Position numbers and translations under genes: made by a program. This document shows, piece by piece, positions 5,396-10,388 of a stretch of DNA of 10,388 nucleotides; the stretch's first letter is position 1, and every line of letters begins with the position of its first letter. The DNA comes from Candidatus Cellulosilyticum pullistercoris (GTDB taxonomy: Bacteria > Bacillota > Clostridia > Lachnospirales > Cellulosilyticaceae). A model generated the notes under the pieces. The model did not search any database. It saw only the letters and a list, made by a program, of their open reading frames with translations, and was not told the origin of the DNA. Location of the stretch: NCBI GenBank assembly GCA_018883705.1, contig JAHLFQ010000010.1:1-10388 (forward strand), given 5' to 3'.

Positions 5396-6127
5396 TTAAT
5401 CTTCCGTAAACCTTGAATTTTCAATATATCTAAATCTATTTATAAACTTTTCCACTGACTTTGTCAAGGCAAATTCAGCATTTATATCAAAAAAAGTAGT
5501 TAAATTTACTACCCCAAACAATATTTTTTCAATTTCATTATCGGATTCAATACTTTTTTGTTGTAAAAACATCTCTTTTAACTGCTCTAACTGCTGTATT
5601 ATTTGATTAATTTGCCCTAATACATCTTTTTCTACTACTTGCGCCTTAAGAGCTTTCTTTTGTATTTTTTGAGCTCTCATTAGACTAGGTAAAGTCTTTG
5701 CTACCCGTTCCATTGCTTCTACTAAAGTCTTTTCATTTTTTTCTTCTTGCTTAATACGTTCCCAACTATCTATTACTTCATTAGACGTTTCAAGTATTTC
5801 TCCATCTTTTTTAAATACATGGGGATGTCTATGCACAAGTTTACTTGCTACATCATTTACAACTTCTCTCATACTAAAATAGCCAGCTTCATTTGCAATT
5901 TGCGCGTGCATAACTACTTGCATTAAAACATCGCCTAGCTCCTCTTGCATCAATGCCATATCTTCATTTTGGAGCGCTTCTACAAGCTCATAACTCTCCT
6001 CTAATAAATTCGGAATGAGTGAAGTATGTGTTTGCTCTCTATCCCAAGGACAACCATTCTCACTCCTTAATATACGAATAATTTCTACGAGTTCGTCATA
6101 ATCATATAATTCTTCTTTTTTATCCAT
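5396..6127 (-). CDS. mazG: MazG nucleoside triphosphate pyrophosphohydrolase
   Basis: A 243-residue two-domain MazG protein (YabN C-terminal part in B. subtilis), which hydrolyses NTPs to NMPs and pyrophosphate. The N-terminal domain is intact: GCPWDREQTHTSL (25-37), the EExxE metal motif at E43/E44/E47 and EELGD at 62-66. A linker with MRAQKIQKKALK leads to the second domain, which ends in the familiar FINRFRYIE (228-236). There the metal-binding positions look lost: the usual EELxEL aligns with QQLEQL (178-183), and the usual EELGD aligns with NEIEK (197-201). It lacks the tetrapyrrole-methylase domain that precedes MazG in B. subtilis YabN. ATG 6127 follows GAGAGGG. A terminator upstream separates it from spoVT, and I see no clear promoter in the 64-nt gap. 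Confidence 0.93.
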   Translation of the reverse strand: MDKKEELYDYDELVEIIRILRSENGCPWDREQTHTSLIPNLLEESYELVEALQNEDMALMQEELGDVLMQVVMHAQIANEAGYFSMREVVNDVASKLVHRHPHVFKKDGEILETSNEVIDSWERIKQEEKNEKTLVEAMERVAKTLPSLMRAQKIQKKALKAQVVEKDVLGQINQIIQQLEQLKEMFLQQKSIESDNEIEKILFGVVNLTTFFDINAEFALTKSVEKFINRFRYIENSRFTED

Positions 6128-6187
6128 TTTTCCCTCTCTATCTCTTCTTAGCTATACTTTCATTTCAATTTTAAGTGAAACGCTTGT

Positions 6188-6222
6188 AAAAAGCCAGTAA
6201 CTTTTCTTGTAAGTTACTGGCT
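6188..6222 (-). terminator. Rho-independent terminator of spoVT
   Basis: Perfect 12-bp stem (arms 6222-6211 and 6203-6192, AGCCAGTAACTT / AAGTTACTGGCT) with a 7-nt loop, followed on the minus strand by a run of five Ts (6192-6188). It begins 6 nt after the spoVT stop and should confine forespore transcription to spoVT. Confidence 0.92.
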
Positions 6223-6227
6223 CTTAT

Positions 6228-6779
6228 CTACTGTTCCATCTGCTTTCCAATGAACCCAGATGCAGAATAGGCAATTTTTTCTTCCACTTCGCCCATAGCA
6301 TTACTTTTATTATTAGATAGGAAAATAACAGCTCCAATTGCATCTCCTTCGCATATAATTGGAGAAATTACTTCAGAGTAATAACTATCTGTTGTACCTT
6401 CTGATAAGATAGGAATGAATTTTGTGTCTTCCTTTGTTGCTTTAAAGATAGCACGTCCTTGAATAATTTTCTCTAAGTTTGTACTAATACTTTTATCTAG
6501 AAATTCTTTCTTAGAACCCCCAGCAACAGCAATGACTTGATCTTTATCTGCTATACAAGTAATATGCCCTGTAGCCTTAGCCAAGGCATCTGCATATTCT
6601 TTTACAAAAGAACTAAGCTCTCCTACTGGGGAATATTTCTTCAAGATAACCTGCCCTTCATTGTCTGTAAAAATCTCCAAAGGATCCCCTTCTCTAATAC
6701 GCAAGGTTCGGCGAATTTCTTTTGGAATAACTACTCTACCTAAGTCATCTATTCTTCTAACGATGCCTGTTGCTTTCAA
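6228..6779 (-). CDS. spoVT: Stage V sporulation transcription regulator SpoVT
   Basis: A 183-residue forespore regulator that tunes the sigma-G regulon. The N-terminal AbrB-type swapped-hairpin DNA-binding domain (about 3-50) reads KATGIVRRIDDLGRVVIPKE at 2-21, close to identical to B. subtilis SpoVT. A C-terminal GAF-like domain (about 56-180) ends in GFIGKQMEQ. The open frame reaches 6950, but the added residues are not family-like. I choose TTG 6779 because AAGGAGG lies 9 nt upstream and the protein then starts exactly where SpoVT does (178 residues in B. subtilis). A sigma-G-type promoter about 60 bp upstream and a terminator right after the stop make it a single-gene unit. The rare TTG start may lower translation. 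Confidence 0.96.
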   Translation of the reverse strand: MKATGIVRRIDDLGRVVIPKEIRRTLRIREGDPLEIFTDNEGQVILKKYSPVGELSSFVKEYADALAKATGHITCIADKDQVIAVAGGSKKEFLDKSISTNLEKIIQGRAIFKATKEDTKFIPILSEGTTDSYYSEVISPIICEGDAIGAVIFLSNNKSNAMGEVEEKIAYSASGFIGKQMEQ

Positions 6780-6788
6780 ACAAAACAA

Positions 6789-6795
6789 CCTCCTT
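6789..6795 (-). promoter_or_regulatory. Ribosome binding site deciding the TTG start of spoVT
   Basis: AAGGAGG on the minus strand, 9 nt before TTG 6779. No ATG or GTG stands in frame at a suitable distance, and the family alignment begins exactly at this TTG. Confidence 0.88.
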
Positions 6796-6839
6796 AACAA
6801 TGCTGTAATCAAATATAGTTTTAACCATAAGCTTATCTT

Positions 6840-6868
6840 TAGTATGCTTATAAATTGACATTTTATGC
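6840..6868 (-). promoter_or_regulatory. Sigma-G-type promoter of spoVT
   Basis: The minus strand carries GCATA (6868-6864), a 17-bp spacer, then CATACTA (6846-6840). Both match the forespore sigma-G consensus as known from Bacillus (GHATR and CATnMTA, 17-18 bp apart). The predicted start near 6833 gives a leader of about 54 nt. B. subtilis spoVT is a known sigma-G gene. This region would be coding if the longest spoVT frame were real, which argues against that frame. Confidence 0.8.
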
Positions 6869-6932
6869 ATGGTAGCAATTTGGCTTCTTTATCTATTCTA
6901 AGTATTCCCAGCATCTGTTTTATTATTCTCTC

Positions 6933-6973
6933 AAAAAATAAAGTTGACACTTATAAACTAAATGCCAACTTTA
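6933..6973 (-). terminator. Rho-independent terminator of the parvulin lipoprotein unit
   Basis: Arms 6973-6963 and 6949-6939 pair over 11 bp (TAAAGTTGGCA / TGTCAACTTTA, one G-T wobble), with a 13-nt loop that can close two pairs further. A run of six Ts follows on the minus strand (6938-6933). It begins 6 nt after the stop codon and ends the mfd/lipoprotein transcript. A T-run on the opposite side could make it work in both directions. Confidence 0.85.
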
Positions 6974-6978
6974 CTTTT

Positions 6979-7992
6979 TTATTCTTCTACTTCCTCTGTC
7001 ATACGATGAATATTCTCATATACTTCTGTTTTTTGCACTTCTGCTAAATTACACATTTCATTTAATTCATCTTCTGCAAAGTCCGCTTTAACTTCTAAAA
7101 TAGCTCTTTCTTTAATAGAAGCATCACTTTCAGTCTGTACACTAACCACTTTTATAATCTCATACCCCATAGAAGTTTCAATAAGTTCTGGATAAACTTT
7201 TCCTACATTTGCTTTATCAAATGCTATGTTTTCAATGCTTTCTTCTATATCACCCTTATTAAATGTATATTCACCCAGATTATTACTTACAGAAGTATCT
7301 TCTGAATACTGACTTGCTAATGACTTCATATCCTCACCAGCAAGTGCCATCTCTAAAACACTTTTTGCTTTTTCATACACAGCTTGTTTTTTATCTGTAG
7401 GTAAGTCTTCACCTAACTCATTCTTGGTATTAAACAAAATATGAATAATAGTTGCTTCATCCATCACCTCATTATTTTGTTTAATAACAGATACTTTAGT
7501 AGTTACTTCTTCTTCATTAGGCTCATAACTTTCTCCTAATATAGCAAGTACCTTTTCATTCTGAGTTGCATAAGTATAATAGGTTTCATAGTCTTTTTGT
7601 CTGATTTGATACTTCTTATTAATAACCTCATTATCTTCCATGGCTTTTTTAGCCGCTTCTTTAATCTTCGTTTTTTCTTCTTCTGTCAATTTCACATCAA
7701 GTTCTTTGGCTTTTTGCTCAACTACCACACAATAACTAATTGATTTTAATGCTTTATCTTTAGCATAATCTTCTGGCGACTTTCCTTCAAGGTTATCTAT
7801 TTCCCAGAAATTAGGTTGTAAGCTTGTTAACCCTCTTTGTGATGACCATAAGAAAATACGATAAAGCCCTTCTGACACTGTTTCTCCATTAATGGTTGCA
7901 ACAACAATTTCTTTGTTCATACAGCCTGCAAAAACAAATCCTAATACGCTGACTAGTAGACATGTTACTAGCACTTTTTTTATGCTTTTCAC
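6979..7992 (-). CDS. Lipoprotein with parvulin-type peptidyl-prolyl isomerase domain (PrsA/SurA-like)
   Basis: A 337-residue predicted extracytoplasmic folding factor. A basic N-terminus (KSIKK), a hydrophobic stretch (7-20) and the lipobox FAGC with Cys24 indicate a lipoprotein anchored to the outer membrane face. Residues about 28-165 resemble a SurA/PrsA N-terminal chaperone region (ATINGETVSEGLYRIFLW, then Lys/Glu-rich helices). A parvulin domain spans about 180-285, with IIHILF at its start, GEYTFNKGDI (240-249), and GYEIIKVVSV at its end. A short acidic tail follows. The start is GTG 7992 with AAGGAG 8 nt upstream. It lies 50 nt after mfd with no terminator between, so it is probably co-transcribed. 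The lipobox has Phe at -3, less usual than Leu. Exact orthology to PrsA is not established. Confidence 0.86.
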   Translation of the reverse strand: MKSIKKVLVTCLLVSVLGFVFAGCMNKEIVVATINGETVSEGLYRIFLWSSQRGLTSLQPNFWEIDNLEGKSPEDYAKDKALKSISYCVVVEQKAKELDVKLTEEEKTKIKEAAKKAMEDNEVINKKYQIRQKDYETYYTYATQNEKVLAILGESYEPNEEEVTTKVSVIKQNNEVMDEATIIHILFNTKNELGEDLPTDKKQAVYEKAKSVLEMALAGEDMKSLASQYSEDTSVSNNLGEYTFNKGDIEESIENIAFDKANVGKVYPELIETSMGYEIIKVVSVQTESDASIKERAILEVKADFAEDELNEMCNLAEVQKTEVYENIHRMTEEVEE

Positions 7993-8042
7993 GCTTCTCT
8001 CTCCTTACAGTCTTTTCTTTAATTCTGTAACTTTATTATAGC

Positions 8043-10388
8043 CTATTCCTCCATACTCTTCAATTTCTTAAGGTCATGTAATATATTTTTAATATTACTA
8101 AGAAGTTCCTTCTTAGAGCTCTCTTGAAGATCTATTTTAATGGCTGGTTCTTTACCATTTATAAACTTCATTTTACGCCCGTATTTTTCTAAAAGTAATG
8201 GTAGCGCTTCTGGATTAAGAGGTGCCAATTCTTTAAATTTAAACAAGATTTGCTTTTGATTCTCATTAACTAACGTAATATAAATGTCATGTGCTAGCCC
8301 CTTAATAAGGGCAACATCTAATAAGTTATAAACAGATTCTGGAATATTTCCATAACGATCTTCAATCTCTTCTTGAATATCTAGGTAGTCTACTTCATTT
8401 CTAATAGAGGCAATTTTCTTATAGATATCTAGCTTTTGCATTTCATCTGAAATAAAACTAGCTGGTATATAAGCATTGATTTTGATTTCAATAGCTGTTT
8501 CAAATTCTTCCTCTATTACTTCTCCTCTTTCTTCACTCACCACTTCTGAAAGCATCTTACAATATAAATCATAACCGATTGCCTCCATATGTCCATGTTG
8601 CTGTGCACCTAATAAATTTCCTGCTCCTCTAATTTCAAGGTCACGCATGGCGATTTTAAATCCTGCCCCTAATTCTGTAAATTGTTTAATGGCTTGTAGA
8701 CGTTTTTCGGCTACTTCTTTAAGGACTTTGTCTTTTTGATACATCAGATAAGCATAACCTATGCGATTTGAACGTCCTACCCTTCCTCTAAGCTGATAAA
8801 GTTGACTAAGCCCCATTCGATCTGCTTGATTGATGATAATCGTATTAGCATTGGAGATATCTAAACCTGTTTCAATAATTGTTGTACATACTAGAACATC
8901 AATTTCTCCTTGAATGAACTCTAACATAATCTTCTCTAACTCGCGTTCACTCATTTGACCATGAGCAAAAGAAATTCGTGCTTCTGGTAAAAGCTCTTGT
9001 ACACGTTTTGCTTTTTCTTCAATATCACGTACTTGATTATGAAGGAAATAGACCTGCCCACCTCTTGCAAGTTCCCTACTAATTGCGTCTTTAATAAAAT
9101 CTTCACTATACTCAATGACATAAGTTTGTACTGCTTTTCTTTCTACTGGTGCTTCTTCTAGAACACTCATATCTCTTACACCAATCAAACTCATATGCAA
9201 AGTTCTAGGAATAGGTGTTGCCGTTAGATTCATCACATCTACTTGTGTACGCATTTGTTTAAGTTTTTCTTTATGTGTCACACCAAAACGTTGCTCTTCA
9301 TCAATAATAACAAGACCTAAATCTTTAAATTTTACGTCCGAAGAAAGTAATCTATGGGTACCTATTACAATATCTACCTGACCATTTTCCATTCCTTTAA
9401 GTGTTTCTTTAACTTGCTTTGACGTTCTAAAACGTGAAAGCAGTTCTACTCTAACAGGATAATTTGCCATACGTTCTACAAAACGCTTATAGTGTTGTTG
9501 CGCTAGAATAGTTGTAGGTACTAAGTAAGCGACTTGTTTGCTATTTTGTACTGCCTTAAAAGCTGCTCTTATAGCAACTTCTGTTTTTCCATAGCCTACA
9601 TCCCCACAGATAAGACGATCCATAATCTTATCGCTTTCCATATCCCTTTTTACATCTTCTATTGCGTCAAGTTGATCCCCTGTTTCTTCATAAGGAAACA
9701 TTTCCTCAAACTCTCTTTGCCACATGGTATCTTCACCATATTTAAAGCCTCTTGCATATTGCCTTTTGCTATAAAGCTTAATGAGGTCCTTAGCAATATC
9801 CTTGATGGCTCCTTTAACTTTGGCTTTAGACTTCTTCCACTCTGTTCCTCCTATTTTATGAAGCTTAGGTGTTTTGCCTTCAGCACCTATATACTTCTGT
9901 ACCAAATCCATTTGATTAATATTAACATATAGTATATTCTTATCTGCATACTCAATTTTTAAATTATCTCTACTGATACCTTCAACAACAATTTGCTCAA
10001 TCCCTTTAAAGACACCAATTCCGTATTGCTCATGTACGACATAATCTCCTGGTGAAAGTTCTAAGAAACTTTGAATTTTGGCTCCTTGGAACTTTTTCTT
10101 ACGCTTCTTATCTTTCTTTTCTTTACCGAATAAATCTTTATCAGCAATAATATATAAATCTAAGTCAGCATAGCAAAAGCCTCTACCTAAATAGCCTTTA
10201 TAGATAAGAATTTGTCCTGGCAGCACACAGTCCATATTTTCTGTATAGCTAGCGATTATTCCTCTTTGCTCTAATTCCTCGCTAAGGCGCATCGCTTTTG
10301 CCTTAACACCCGAAAGAATAATGACACGTTTCTTGTCTTTCTTCCACTGCTTTAAATCTTTTTCTAGTAGATCTAAATTTTTATAAAA
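8043..10388 (-). CDS. mfd: Transcription-repair coupling factor Mfd, C-terminal 781 residues
   Basis: Mfd is a DNA translocase that removes RNA polymerase stalled at lesions and recruits UvrA. The frame is open to the right edge, so the UvrB-like N-terminal third (the full protein is usually about 1150-1180 residues) lies outside; the ATG at 10292 is internal. Numbered from the edge, the visible part has the polymerase-interacting CarD-like domain (about 108-187, with SPGDYVVHEQYGIG) and Walker A GDVGYGKT (262-269). It then has DEEQ (363-366), TATPIPRTLHMS (389-400), ETGLDIS (506-512), QLRGRVGR (532-539), a TRG-type segment (about 572-620), and the regulatory C-terminal domain. A Lys-rich linker (about 89-99) precedes the CarD-like domain. 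All helicase motifs look intact. Confidence 0.97.
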   Translation of the reverse strand, partial: FYKNLDLLEKDLKQWKKDKKRVIILSGVKAKAMRLSEELEQRGIIASYTENMDCVLPGQILIYKGYLGRGFCYADLDLYIIADKDLFGKEKKDKKRKKKFQGAKIQSFLELSPGDYVVHEQYGIGVFKGIEQIVVEGISRDNLKIEYADKNILYVNINQMDLVQKYIGAEGKTPKLHKIGGTEWKKSKAKVKGAIKDIAKDLIKLYSKRQYARGFKYGEDTMWQREFEEMFPYEETGDQLDAIEDVKRDMESDKIMDRLICGDVGYGKTEVAIRAAFKAVQNSKQVAYLVPTTILAQQHYKRFVERMANYPVRVELLSRFRTSKQVKETLKGMENGQVDIVIGTHRLLSSDVKFKDLGLVIIDEEQRFGVTHKEKLKQMRTQVDVMNLTATPIPRTLHMSLIGVRDMSVLEEAPVERKAVQTYVIEYSEDFIKDAISRELARGGQVYFLHNQVRDIEEKAKRVQELLPEARISFAHGQMSERELEKIMLEFIQGEIDVLVCTTIIETGLDISNANTIIINQADRMGLSQLYQLRGRVGRSNRIGYAYLMYQKDKVLKEVAEKRLQAIKQFTELGAGFKIAMRDLEIRGAGNLLGAQQHGHMEAIGYDLYCKMLSEVVSEERGEVIEEEFETAIEIKINAYIPASFISDEMQKLDIYKKIASIRNEVDYLDIQEEIEDRYGNIPESVYNLLDVALIKGLAHDIYITLVNENQKQILFKFKELAPLNPEALPLLLEKYGRKMKFINGKEPAIKIDLQESSKKELLSNIKNILHDLKKLKSMEE

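Noticed and set aside
6128..6191. Promoter for mazG between the spoVT terminator and mazG
   Set aside because: Hexamer pairs such as TTTCAC/TATAGC match consensus too poorly; mazG must be transcribed somehow, but I cannot point to the site.
6780..6950. 57-codon N-terminal extension of spoVT
   Set aside because: The extension contains the sigma-G promoter and the ribosome binding site, does not resemble SpoVT, and overlaps the preceding terminator.
9534..9932. 132-codon plus-strand open frame inside mfd
   Set aside because: It is a shadow of the conserved Mfd helicase coding sequence, with Cys/Phe/Ile-rich composition typical of antisense frames.

Overview
The window looks like chromosomal core DNA from a low-GC, endospore-forming Clostridium-type Firmicute. 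The evidence is its AT-richness, strong AGGAGG-type ribosome binding sites, genes that exist only in spore formers (spoVT, yabP, yabQ), and six tRNAs none of which encodes its CCA end. Gene order and protein style suggest the Lachnospirales/Cellulosilyticum neighbourhood, but that placement is an inference I could not test. Every gene I can support lies on the minus strand, so transcription runs from high to low coordinates.

Right half, in order of transcription: the C-terminal two thirds of mfd (transcription-repair coupling factor, open at the right edge); a lipoprotein with a parvulin-type peptidyl-prolyl isomerase domain; spoVT with its own sigma-G-like promoter and terminator; mazG; hup (HU) with its own terminator; rqcP; yabP; yabQ; divIC; and an initiator tRNA-Met. 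This is the clostridial version of the Bacillus subtilis mfd-spoVT-yabN(mazG)-yabO(rqcP)-yabP-yabQ-divIC-tRNA block. The parvulin lipoprotein and hup are the additions. In B. subtilis spoIIE follows the tRNA; here it does not.

Left half: beyond the tRNA-fMet terminator a new unit starts with prfB (release factor 2, read through a programmed +1 frameshift). It continues with a lone cheW, rdgB (ITP/XTP diphosphatase) and a YfcE-type phosphoesterase. I see no hairpin terminator after the phosphoesterase. A near-consensus promoter then drives a five-tRNA array (Gly-Arg-His-Gln-Lys), cut by the left edge.

The genes mix growth functions (repair, nucleotide-pool cleaning, translation termination, ribosome rescue, division, nucleoid structure) with forespore and mother-cell functions. 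The terminators after spoVT and after hup separate these programmes. Several starts differ from the longest open frame: TTG for spoVT, GTG for cheW, GTG for the lipoprotein, and internal ATGs for rdgB and divIC. No gene-free stretch exceeds 300 bases; the largest, 6780-6978, holds the spoVT promoter/leader and a terminator.

I found no mobile element, CRISPR array, phage gene or unknown multi-gene system. The best second-look items are regulatory or small-scale: the weakly stimulated prfB frameshift, a 33-bp-period repeat inside the cheW/rdgB overlap, the sigma-G promoter with TTG start at spoVT, the decayed second MazG domain, an unorthodox tRNA-His, and nested inverted repeats at the tRNA promoter.
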